Below, piece after piece: positions 1 through 5,324 of a DNA stretch of 6,860 bases. A program made the position numbers and the translations under genes. Under the pieces are notes generated by a model. That model was not told the origin of the DNA. It searched no databases and saw nothing but the letters and a program-made list of their open reading frames with translations. The DNA is from Candidatus Cloacimonadota bacterium (GTDB lineage: Bacteria > Cloacimonadota > Cloacimonadia > Cloacimonadales > Cloacimonadaceae), in assembly GCA_028703735.1 (NCBI GenBank), contig JAQVMI010000100.1, forward strand, positions 1 through 6,860, given 5' to 3'. Position 1 is the first letter of the stretch. Each line of letters starts with the position of its first letter.

Positions 1-123
1 TTCGCAGCTAATATATTTGGAATCAGTTTCTGGAAATCGCTGCTCTATATCTTCATAGGTGTATTAATTGCTGCTTCTATAGTTACTGCCTTATCGCTAA
101 TGGGAAGCCTGGCACTACACTAA
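1..123 (+). CDS. C-terminal 40 residues of an integral membrane protein (5' truncated by the window edge)
   Basis: Frame 1 is open from the first base to a TAA at 121-123. The 40 visible residues contain one strongly hydrophobic stretch (about residues 13-38, including YIFIGVLIAASIVTALSLMG), so this is the last membrane span of a membrane protein. The stop overlaps the lpxB start in a TAATG arrangement, which suggests one mRNA and translational coupling. The GVLIA-xxIVT pattern reminds me of the C-terminus of small multidrug-export (COG2426-like) proteins, but 40 residues are too few to name it. That it is coding is supported by the open frame, the membrane-like composition and the junction; the function is not established. 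Confidence 0.55.
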   Translation, partial: FAANIFGISFWKSLLYIFIGVLIAASIVTALSLMGSLALH

Positions 124-1268
124 TGCAGGAACACTATAAAATATTCTGGCTGGTGGGTGAAAGCTCGGGTGATTTGCATGCTGCCTTAGTAATGGATGCC
201 ATTAATGCCAGATTTCCCAATCTTACCCATATTGGTATAGGCGGTCCTCGCATGCAAAAACATGGGCTTAAACCGCTTATTCCTTTCGAACGCTTTGCCG
301 TAATGGGCTTTGTGGAAGTAATACGGCATCTTGCTTTTTTCATAGATGTTCAGCGGCAAATCCGTAAATTGTTCACAGAAAATAAGCCTGATCTGGCTAT
401 TTTGGTAGATTATCCTGGTTTGAACCTGCGTATTGCACACTTAGCTGATGAATACCGCATTCCGGTTTTATATTTCATCTGCCCCCAATTCTGGGCATGG
501 AAACACGAAAGAGTTTACAAATTGAAGGCATCTACACGCCATGTTGCCTGCATTTTGCCCTTCGAGCATGAGATGCTGGAAATTCACAATGTTACCAGTA
601 GTTACGTGGGTCACCCCATTGCCGAAGAAATTAGCTTCCAGCTTGATAGAGATGCCTTTGCCCGCTTTTATGGATTAAATCCGCACAAGAAATGGATAGG
701 ATTTTTTCCGGGAAGCCGGAATAACGAAATTGCCAAGATGCTACCGGTTTATTTAGAAGCATCAAAGCTTTGGAAGGACGATAATTACGAAATGCTGTTT
801 TCCAAAGCTCGCAGCGTAAATCACCGTAATTACATGAGTTTATTGGGTGATGCAAAGAGTTCGGAAGTAAAACTGATAGATGGCAACAACTATGAAATGA
901 TGAAGTATAGTGAGCTATTAGTATGCACTTCCGGAACGGTAACCCTGGAAGCTGCCTATATTGGAACTCCTTTGGTTATCTGCTACAAAGCCTCGCCTAT
1001 CTCTTACCTTATTGGTAGATTCTTTGTGCGCATAAAAAGAATTGGCTTACCAAATATCGTGTTGGATGCAGATATACTTCCCGAATTGGTTCAAAGCGAA
1101 ATGACAGCCGAAAACATCTATCGAAAGGCTGAAGCTATTCTAACCGATGCTGAACACAACAAAAGCATCCGTCAGGAACTATATAAATTGCGCGGAATGC
1201 TAAGCGATAAACGTCCCTCCCAAGAAATACCCAAAATTGTGGCATCGTTACTAAAAACCCATGCCTAA
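123..1268 (+). CDS. lpxB: Lipid-A-disaccharide synthase LpxB
   Basis: LpxB is a membrane-associated cytoplasmic GT-B (GT19) glycosyltransferase that joins UDP-2,3-diacylglucosamine to lipid X, giving lipid A disaccharide 1-phosphate and UDP. The 381-residue length matches the family. Visible motifs in order are GESSGD (12-17) in the N-terminal domain, DYPGLN (96-101) containing the acidic residue matching the essential Asp of the family, VGHP (162-165), PGSRNNEI (196-203), and the nucleotide-sugar site SGTVTLEA (270-277) followed by GTPLVICYK (281-289), NIVLD (311-315) and PELVQ (320-324). The ATG at 123 puts GESSGD at the expected distance from the N-terminus and overlaps the upstream stop by one base. 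No clear Shine-Dalgarno precedes it, so coupling to the upstream gene is likely. The 3' end overlaps the next gene by 8 nt. Confidence 0.97.
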   Translation: MQEHYKIFWLVGESSGDLHAALVMDAINARFPNLTHIGIGGPRMQKHGLKPLIPFERFAVMGFVEVIRHLAFFIDVQRQIRKLFTENKPDLAILVDYPGLNLRIAHLADEYRIPVLYFICPQFWAWKHERVYKLKASTRHVACILPFEHEMLEIHNVTSSYVGHPIAEEISFQLDRDAFARFYGLNPHKKWIGFFPGSRNNEIAKMLPVYLEASKLWKDDNYEMLFSKARSVNHRNYMSLLGDAKSSEVKLIDGNNYEMMKYSELLVCTSGTVTLEAAYIGTPLVICYKASPISYLIGRFFVRIKRIGLPNIVLDADILPELVQSEMTAENIYRKAEAILTDAEHNKSIRQELYKLRGMLSDKRPSQEIPKIVASLLKTHA

Positions 1269-1872
1269 GTTTTTGTTTTATCTGGAAAGGAAGCTGGCAG
1301 CAGGTTTCTTAAGGTTATTAAGAAAAAGCCTTCGCTTTAACGTAATAAATCAGGAAGCTTCGGATAACATTCGCTGTATCTACATGTTTTGGCACCGCAA
1401 TCTGCTGTTACTAACCTTGCAAAGAGTGGATTCTGGAGCAGGAGTAATGGTTTCGCAATCTCAGGATGGTGAACTGATAGCTGGTCCCCTATTAGAGCTT
1501 GGCTACATACCTATAAGAGGCTCCAGTTCCCGCATGGGTTCCAGAGCTATGTTAGAGATGATTCGCTCTGCCAAAGATATCTCCCTTGCCATAACGCCTG
1601 ATGGACCAAAAGGACCTTGCTATAGCATGCACCCCGGAGTTTTCCAAATTGCCCTGTTAGCCAAAATCCCCATTGTGGCAATTGCTGTTCATGCCAAGAA
1701 AGAATGGATATTCAATTCGTGGGATCGCTTTCGCTTTCCCAAGCCATTCTCGCAGCTAACAGTGATCTATTCCACGCCTTTTTTTGTGGAAAATAAGCAA
1801 TCCATCCCCATCACCGAAACAGAAATCCGTAAGTTTATGCAGACTCAGGAAGAACTTTTTAAGAAGAGGTAA
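1261..1872 (+). CDS. DUF374-family lysophospholipid acyltransferase-like protein (candidate LpxJ-type lipid A late acyltransferase)
   Basis: This 203-residue protein shows the full DUF374 (COG2121) signature: an N-terminal amphipathic/hydrophobic segment, FWH (43-45) holding the likely catalytic His, SQSQDGE (65-71), RGSSSRMGS (86-94), TPDGPKGP (112-119), and the characteristic SWDRFRFPKPF stretch (153-163). The family belongs to the LPLAT acyltransferase superfamily. Its characterised members in Helicobacter and Campylobacter (LpxJ) add a secondary acyl chain to lipid A. Here the start overlaps the lpxB stop by 8 nt, so the two are almost certainly co-translated. From that context I infer a lipid A acyltransferase role rather than general phospholipid synthesis. 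No Shine-Dalgarno is apparent at the ATG, consistent with coupling. A phospholipid acyltransferase role remains possible. Confidence 0.88.
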   Translation: MPKFLFYLERKLAAGFLRLLRKSLRFNVINQEASDNIRCIYMFWHRNLLLLTLQRVDSGAGVMVSQSQDGELIAGPLLELGYIPIRGSSSRMGSRAMLEMIRSAKDISLAITPDGPKGPCYSMHPGVFQIALLAKIPIVAIAVHAKKEWIFNSWDRFRFPKPFSQLTVIYSTPFFVENKQSIPITETEIRKFMQTQEELFKKR

Positions 1873-1879
1873 TTTAGTG
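1865..1879 (+). promoter_or_regulatory. Ribosome-binding site setting a GTG start for the next gene
   Basis: A purine-rich AGAGGT (1865-1870) lies 6 nt before GTG at 1877 and runs into the TAA (1870-1872) of the acyltransferase gene. The same frame is open further upstream to an ATG at 1784, but residues encoded there are polar and shadow the acyltransferase gene, and no ribosome-binding site precedes that ATG. The GTG is therefore the better start. Confidence 0.7.
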
Positions 1880-2590
1880 AAAAGAGTAAAACCATTTAAT
1901 CCCGAAAAATTTGAGACAAACTTCATCGTGGCAGTTGCCCTGCTGTGTGCTGGATTGCTTATCTACCTTGGCATCCAGGGACCCCTTTTTGAAGGCAACA
2001 TCGTGTATAAAACACACTCCACAGTGTATAATCAGCTTATAGCACAGGATGCTGTGAATACCTTTATCATAGCCCCAATACTGATCATTGGAGCTTTGGC
2101 ATTGTATGAACGAAAACGCCTGGGAAGATATCTACTGGTGTTAACCCCTTTGTTTCTTATATACTACGCCATAAGCTATATGATTGGTTGGGAATGGATG
2201 GCTATGGAATACCAAGGCAATAGCCAGAACTATTTCTTTTACTTTCTGGGGGTTATGATAGCAGCAATACTGATCATGTTCTATTGTCTGGGAGCATTTC
2301 CACCTCGCCAAAAACCACGCTTTACCAAACGCATTCTTGTGTCCTACTCCGCAGTTCTAATAGTGTTTTTATCGCTATTTGCCATGATGTGGAGCAAAGA
2401 GATATTCCAGGTAATAAACACAGGAACTGCCAGAGGTTACGATCTCTCCCCCACTGCTTTCTGGTTGGTTCGATGTTTTGATCTGGGCTTTACCATACCC
2501 CTGGGTTTTGTAAGCCTGTATCTCTTGTGGGTGAAGCCCCAAAGCAGTATGGCTGTGCAAATGCTGTTTATGGGTTTTTCCTTAGCATGA
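1877..2590 (+). CDS. Multi-spanning membrane protein of unknown function, main (N-terminal) part
   Basis: Read from the GTG at 1877 this gives 237 residues. After a basic, cytoplasmic-looking N-terminus (KRVKPFNPEKF) there are about six hydrophobic spans: roughly residues 16-34, 60-77, 84-104, 119-139, 153-172 and 202-218, with a seventh beginning near 225 and cut off by TGA at 2588-2590. Between the fifth and sixth spans is a soluble loop with the phrase ARGYDLSPTAFW. No cofactor or catalytic motif is recognisable and I cannot assign a family. It lies 4 nt after the acyltransferase gene. The frame ends in the middle of a membrane segment, and the adjacent -1 frame continues that segment with equally hydrophobic residues, so the intact product is probably about 290 residues. 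The break could be a sequence error, a real frameshift mutation, programmed slippage, or a genuine two-gene arrangement. Confidence 0.72.
   Translation: MKRVKPFNPEKFETNFIVAVALLCAGLLIYLGIQGPLFEGNIVYKTHSTVYNQLIAQDAVNTFIIAPILIIGALALYERKRLGRYLLVLTPLFLIYYAISYMIGWEWMAMEYQGNSQNYFFYFLGVMIAAILIMFYCLGAFPPRQKPRFTKRILVSYSAVLIVFLSLFAMMWSKEIFQVINTGTARGYDLSPTAFWLVRCFDLGFTIPLGFVSLYLLWVKPQSSMAVQMLFMGFSLA
2572..2578 (+). other. Candidate -1 slip site GGGTTTT in phase with the split gene
   Basis: In the reading frame of the upstream part the bases are divided G GGT TTT, which fits the X XXY YYZ pattern of -1 slippery heptamers. A -1 shift here, or one missing T in the T5 run at 2575-2579, moves reading into the frame of the downstream 53-residue part without meeting a stop. 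I see no strong stimulatory hairpin just downstream, so a single-base indel is at least as likely as programmed slippage. Confidence 0.35.
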
Positions 2591-2748
2591 GTGTTGTGGT
2601 AAATGCAATGGCTTTGGTAATGTATCTGAATAACGATCCCAGCTTCGAACTAAGCAGCAGCCTGGTGTTTGTTGCGCTAATGGTGATAGTAAGCGTGGGA
2701 TACTTCTTTATCCTTAGAGGTTATGGCAAACGCAAGCTGAACCCCTAA
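2587..2748 (+). CDS. C-terminal membrane segment of the split membrane protein (or a small separate membrane protein)
   Basis: From the ATG at 2587 this frame encodes 53 residues: a hydrophobic start (SVVVNAMALVMYL, residues 2-14), a short polar loop (NNDPSFELSS, 15-24), one clear membrane span (about 25-44), and a basic tail ending GYGKRKLNP. It overlaps the preceding frame as ATGA, a classic coupling junction, so separate translation is possible. However, the first hydrophobic stretch is too short to be a span alone, while joined to the end of the upstream frame it completes the unfinished seventh helix. The simplest reading is that this is the C-terminus of one roughly 290-residue, eight-span protein interrupted by a -1 frame change. 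The positive tail would lie in the cytoplasm. Confidence 0.6.
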   Translation: MSVVVNAMALVMYLNNDPSFELSSSLVFVALMVIVSVGYFFILRGYGKRKLNP

Positions 2749-2752
2749 CATT

Positions 2753-2782
2753 GGGCTCTCTTTAATACTAAGTCCGTTTTTT
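2753..2782 (+). terminator. Candidate intrinsic terminator of the + strand operon
   Basis: GGGCT (2753-2757) can pair with AGTCC (2771-2775), including one G-T wobble, across a 13-nt loop. One base later comes a run of six T (2777-2782). It lies 4 nt after the last + strand stop codon. The stem is short, so this is tentative. Confidence 0.4.
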
Positions 2783-2798
2783 ATGCCGTAACTAAATA

Positions 2799-2830
2799 CG
2801 CCTCGTGTGCAAGACAGTCGAGGCGACTGT
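2799..2830. repeat. Inverted-repeat cluster A, copy 1 (two mutually exclusive stems)
   Basis: CGCCTCG (2799-2805) pairs perfectly with CGAGGCG (2819-2825) across 13 nt. ACAGTCG (2814-2820) pairs perfectly with CGACTGT (2824-2830) across AGG. The two 7-bp stems share bases 2819-2820 and 2824-2825, so only one can form at a time. Confidence 0.85.
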
Positions 2831-2854
2831 GATTACAACATGTGCTGTTTCAAG

Positions 2855-2882
2855 CTGGATTCCTGAACATGTCCGGAATGAC
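2855..2882. repeat. Hairpin element B, copy 1 (GGATTCC...GGAATGAC type)
   Basis: ATTCCTGA (2859-2866) pairs with TCCGGAAT (2872-2879) with one T/C mismatch around a 5-nt loop, and the element is flanked by CTGG and GAC. It resembles the short CTGGATTCC...GGAATGACA palindromes that are scattered in the intergenic DNA of many bacteria. That resemblance is from memory of the motif, not from a search. Confidence 0.7.
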
Positions 2883-2923
2883 AGGCAGGCTTCACTATAA
2901 ATCTGCGTATCGTAATTGCACAT

Positions 2924-2954
2924 GCCTCGTGTGCAAGACAGTCGAGGCGACTGT
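2924..2954. repeat. Inverted-repeat cluster A, copy 2
   Basis: GCCTCG (2924-2929) pairs with CGAGGC (2943-2948). The outer pair present in copies 1 and 3 is lost because position 2923 is T instead of C. ACAGTCG (2938-2944) pairs with CGACTGT (2948-2954), again competing for the same CGAGGC bases. Confidence 0.85.
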
Positions 2955-2978
2955 GATTACAACATGTGCTGTTTCAAG

Positions 2979-3006
2979 CTGGATTCCTGAGCATGTCCGG
3001 AATGAC
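2979..3006. repeat. Hairpin element B, copy 2
   Basis: The stem arms (2983-2990 and 2996-3003) are the same as in copy 1. The only difference is one base in the loop (G at 2991 instead of A), so the stem itself is unchanged between copies. Confidence 0.7.
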
Positions 3007-3028
3007 GGGCTGGTTTCATTATAAGTCT

Positions 3029-3078
3029 GCGTATCGTAATTGCATACGCCTCGTGTGCAAGACAGTCGAGGCGACTGT
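3029..3078. repeat. Inverted-repeat cluster A, copy 3, with an extra upstream stem
   Basis: GCGTAT (3029-3034) pairs perfectly with ATACGC (3044-3049) over a 9-nt loop. CGCCTCG (3047-3053) pairs with CGAGGCG (3067-3073). ACAGTCG (3062-3068) pairs with CGACTGT (3072-3078). Each stem shares bases with the next, giving a chain of three competing hairpins. In the junction before copy 2 the first stem is only partly preserved. Confidence 0.8.
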
Positions 3079-3133
3079 GATTACAATATGTGCCAAACCA
3101 GGAGATCGATAGCTCAATACTGGATTAATTAGC

Positions 3134-3156
3134 AAAAACTGATTGGAATATCAGTT
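3134..3156 (-). terminator. Intrinsic terminator of the nqr operon
   Basis: Read on the - strand, AACTGAT and ATCAGTT form a perfect 7-bp stem (3156-3150 with 3143-3137) around a 6-nt loop, running directly into five T (3138-3134). It starts 5 nt after the stop codon of the last gene of the - strand operon. The stem is AT-rich, so efficiency may be modest, but position and T-run fit well. Confidence 0.6.
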
Positions 3157-3160
3157 ACTG

Positions 3161-3613
3161 CTAAAAAAGGGCTTTCACCAATTGCTCTGGTTCCAAACGG
3201 TAGGTAGAACCCTTTCCCTCGAAGAAGCCATGATCTTCAATAAGGTGAATATTCATAGCTGTCCAGGTAACGGTTACCCCGGTTTTTGTGTTGGTAAGGC
3301 AGGTGGTAGATTTTCTTATTTTTCCGCCATGAGAATAGGGGCATTGAAGATACCCTCTGGTTACCTCTGTTTCTACTACATAGATACCTTCAATGGTAAT
3401 TTTACCATCAAAGGTGGAAAAACTGGCATCCACAAAGTATTTCATCCGCTCTGCTATCTCTGTAGCAGTGCGATTCAAACTTTGCAGCTTAACTTCATCT
3501 GCGGCAATAATCTCGGGTAAGCTACGCTTATCCTTGCCAATAAAACCATTCAGGGTAATAGCGCCCGGCATCATGCGGACTCTGGTGCGTGCATCTCTCG
3601 GTGTTTCTTTCAT
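3161..3613 (-). CDS. Uncharacterised 150-residue protein, last gene of the nqr operon
   Basis: I do not recognise a characterised family. The preferred start is the ATG at 3613: GGAT lies about 6-7 nt upstream, and the gene then begins 4 nt after the nqrF stop. A TTG at 3625 would overlap nqrF. The protein has no signal peptide or membrane span and looks soluble and cytoplasmic. It has a basic N-terminus (residues 1-20), a probable helix rich in E and A (34-58), a beta-rich middle (66-90), then C91-P-Y-S-H95 and C105. The C-terminal block NIHLIEDHGFFEGKGSTYRL (121-140) looks strongly conserved-like and contains H123 and H128. Those Cys/His residues could bind a metal or be redox-active, but this is inference. 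Tight coupling to nqrF suggests a role in assembly, flavin or Fe-S maturation, or regulation of Na+-NQR. It does not resemble ApbE or NqrM. It is followed immediately by a terminator. Confidence 0.82.
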   Translation of the reverse strand: MKETPRDARTRVRMMPGAITLNGFIGKDKRSLPEIIAADEVKLQSLNRTATEIAERMKYFVDASFSTFDGKITIEGIYVVETEVTRGYLQCPYSHGGKIRKSTTCLTNTKTGVTVTWTAMNIHLIEDHGFFEGKGSTYRLEPEQLVKALF

Positions 3614-3617
3614 AACA

Positions 3618-4724
3618 TCATCCAAAACTGTCGTAATATATTTTTTCTTGTGGTATTCCGTTATCCATTAGTGCCTTAGTAACGGCATTTATCATCCCGG
3701 GGCTTCCACAAAGGTAAGCCTCCGTGTTTTTAGGATCGCGAATTGTCTCTTTAAAATAGGGCATCACAAATCCTGTTTTCCCCGTCCAATTGTCGGTTGG
3801 CTCTGCTGCGGAAAGAACAGGTACATAGGAAAAATTCTCGAAGACTTGCTCAAAAGACTTCATGTGCTCGGTTAAATACAGGTCTTTCAAGGTTCTGGCA
3901 CCAAAGAAATAGGTCATCTTGCGGGAAGTGCCTTTCACAGCTAAATCCTCTAATATAGATTTTATGGGAGCTTTGCCCGAACCACCGGCTACATAGATAA
4001 TATCTGCCTCTGTATCTCGCAGGAAGAAATCTCCATAGGGACCGGTAAGGAAAACTTTATCACCAATCTTCAGGTGTTGATGAACCCAGGTGGTGCAAAC
4101 ACCTTCGGGAACATAGCGGATAATTAACTGAAGAGAATCGTTTATCTGGGGTGAAGAAGATATGGAATATGCTCTGGCAACTCTTTGTTTCACTTTATTA
4201 TACGGCTCCGTTTCGAGCTGAACATATTGCCCTGCCTTAAAATCTATCATTTCACCCTCGGCAAGCTTGAAGGTAATCCCCTTTGTATCGTATGTGTAAT
4301 CTATAATCTCCGAAACCGTGGCAGAAAAACGACGAATATTAAAGATACTTGCCGGAATATCTATCGTAATATCAGATTTCACTTTTACCTGGCAGGCAAG
4401 GCGAATATTCCCTTGCGCCAGCTCTGCTTTGCTTAAGAATGGCTTTTCTGTGGGTAACAGTGGTCCGCCTCCGCTATCCACCTTGCATTTGCACGCTCCA
4501 CAACTTCCCCGTCCACCACAGGCAGAAGGAAGATAGATTTGTTTATCGTTCAAGGAGCTTAACAAACTGCTACCACCGGTAACAATTACATCGCGCTTGC
4601 CATTGATATTTATTTTGCATTGTCCGTAATTACTTAGCAAACGACCTGCAATAACCATGATCACAGCTAAGGTAACCCCAATCGCACTAAGTAAAGCCAC
4701 GTCTTTTAGAATAACGCTAAACAT
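3618..4724 (-). CDS. nqrF: Na+-translocating NADH:quinone oxidoreductase subunit F
   Basis: NqrF is the NADH-oxidising entry subunit: electrons go from NADH to FAD and then to a 2Fe-2S cluster. The 368-residue product has one N-terminal membrane anchor (about 8-30), a plant-type ferredoxin domain (about 36-128) with cluster ligands C69, C75, C78 and C111 in the spacing usual for NqrF, then a ferredoxin-NADP+ reductase-like part with the FAD motif RAYS (184-187), the nucleotide-binding GGSGKAP (247-253), CGSPGM (339-344), and an ending YYDSFG like the family's FDDFG. It is shorter than the roughly 400-residue Vibrio protein, and GGSGKAP and CGSPGM depart from the more usual GGAGMAP and CGPPMM. 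The presence of this FAD-ferredoxin fusion, rather than RnfB/RnfC, identifies the operon as Nqr. It lies 10 nt after nqrE with AGGTG 7 nt before the ATG. Confidence 0.95.
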   Translation of the reverse strand: MFSVILKDVALLSAIGVTLAVIMVIAGRLLSNYGQCKININGKRDVIVTGGSSLLSSLNDKQIYLPSACGGRGSCGACKCKVDSGGGPLLPTEKPFLSKAELAQGNIRLACQVKVKSDITIDIPASIFNIRRFSATVSEIIDYTYDTKGITFKLAEGEMIDFKAGQYVQLETEPYNKVKQRVARAYSISSSPQINDSLQLIIRYVPEGVCTTWVHQHLKIGDKVFLTGPYGDFFLRDTEADIIYVAGGSGKAPIKSILEDLAVKGTSRKMTYFFGARTLKDLYLTEHMKSFEQVFENFSYVPVLSAAEPTDNWTGKTGFVMPYFKETIRDPKNTEAYLCGSPGMINAVTKALMDNGIPQEKIYYDSFG

Positions 4725-4734
4725 AAAACTACAC

Positions 4735-5322
4735 CTACTGTATTTGAACTATGCCGGAAAAACCAACAAATGCCAATGCCATGATACCGGTAATAATAAG
4801 GCTGATACCCACACCCTGCAGTCCTACAGGAACCAGTTTTTCTTTTAGTTTTCGCCTTAATGCCGCCAACATCAGGATAGCCAATAGCCAGCCAATACCG
4901 CTTCCCGCACCAAAAGCAATGGACTGCAAAAAGCTGTAATTGCGAATTACCATAAAGAGGCTAACCCCAAAAATGGCACAGTTAACGGTTATCAGGGGCA
5001 GAAAGATTCCCAGGGTATAATATAAAGCCGGAGCGTAGCGTTCTATAATAAGCTCTAACAATTGCACGAAGGCTGCGATAACTATGATGAATACAATGAA
5101 TTGTAAGTAAACTATATTCCCGGGAACCAGGATGTAACGATACACCAGCCAGTTCAAACCTGTGGTGATGGTTAAAACAAAGATCACCGATATCCCAAGT
5201 CCAAATGAAGATTCAATTTCCTTGGAAACAGATAGGTAGGAGCACATCCCCAAAAAATTGGTAAGCAGGATGTTACTGGTGAAAATTGCTGCCCAAAAGA
5301 GCACAAAAGAGCTGATATCCAT
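4735..5322 (-). CDS. nqrE: Na+-translocating NADH:quinone oxidoreductase subunit E
   Basis: This integral membrane subunit is paired with NqrD in inverted topology. Together they hold an intramembrane iron centre used in electron transfer across the membrane and take part in Na+ movement. The 195-residue length and about six spans match NqrE/RnfA. Family hallmarks are visible: TNFLGMCSYLSVSK (21-34) with C27, and LPLITVNCAIFG (109-119 region) with C115, the two cysteines expected to ligate the Fe-S centre. The C-terminal helix region carries MALAFVGFSGI. The start ATG is 2 nt after the nqrD stop, with AAGGTG 5 nt upstream. The Nqr rather than Rnf assignment rests on nqrF next door and on the MCSYLSVSK wording. 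Confidence 0.95.
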   Translation of the reverse strand: MDISSFVLFWAAIFTSNILLTNFLGMCSYLSVSKEIESSFGLGISVIFVLTITTGLNWLVYRYILVPGNIVYLQFIVFIIVIAAFVQLLELIIERYAPALYYTLGIFLPLITVNCAIFGVSLFMVIRNYSFLQSIAFGAGSGIGWLLAILMLAALRRKLKEKLVPVGLQGVGISLIITGIMALAFVGFSGIVQIQ

Positions 5323-5324
5323 GC

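Larger units (their letters stand above)
2800..3093. repeat. 124-bp tandem repeat array, about 2.4 copies
   Basis: Copy 1 is 2800-2923, copy 2 is 2924-3047, and partial copy 3 is 3048-3093 (46 nt). By hand alignment copies 1 and 2 differ at 8 of 124 positions, seven of them transitions. Their first 67 bases are identical, and copy 3 differs from them at one position. Each full unit contains an A part (an inverted-repeat cluster beginning GCCTCG) and a B part (GGATTCC...GGAATGAC). The array fills most of the 412-nt gene-free spacer at 2749-3160, between the ends of two convergent operons. Bases just before copy 1 (CGTAA...ATAC, 2787-2799) look like a decayed end of another unit. I see no coding capacity beyond a spurious frame. 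Confidence 0.93.

Noticed and set aside
1784..1876. Longer start (ATG at 1784) for the membrane protein
   Set aside because: The added 31 residues are the acyltransferase gene read in another frame, and a good ribosome-binding site precedes the GTG at 1877.
2842..3024. A 60-residue open frame inside the repeat array
   Set aside because: Its sequence is made from two copies of the repeat read in different frames (124 is not a multiple of 3), it has no ribosome-binding site, and it ends within the array.
2800..3093. Possible CRISPR array
   Set aside because: The period is 124 nt, only 2.4 copies exist, and the whole unit is conserved with no unique spacers.
3120..3126. CTGGATT as a relic of the third B element
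   Set aside because: Only seven bases match and the distance from part A differs from that in copies 1 and 2; it may be chance.
3143..3671. Open frames on the + strand opposite the unknown gene (3143-3520 and 3393-3671)
   Set aside because: They lie antisense to a well-packed operon, have low-complexity, Cys-rich or patchy composition, and no ribosome-binding sites; they are shadows of the - strand gene.
4185..4848. Open frames on the + strand opposite nqrF and nqrE
   Set aside because: nqrF and nqrE are unmistakable on the other strand, and the antisense frames show no family features or start signals.
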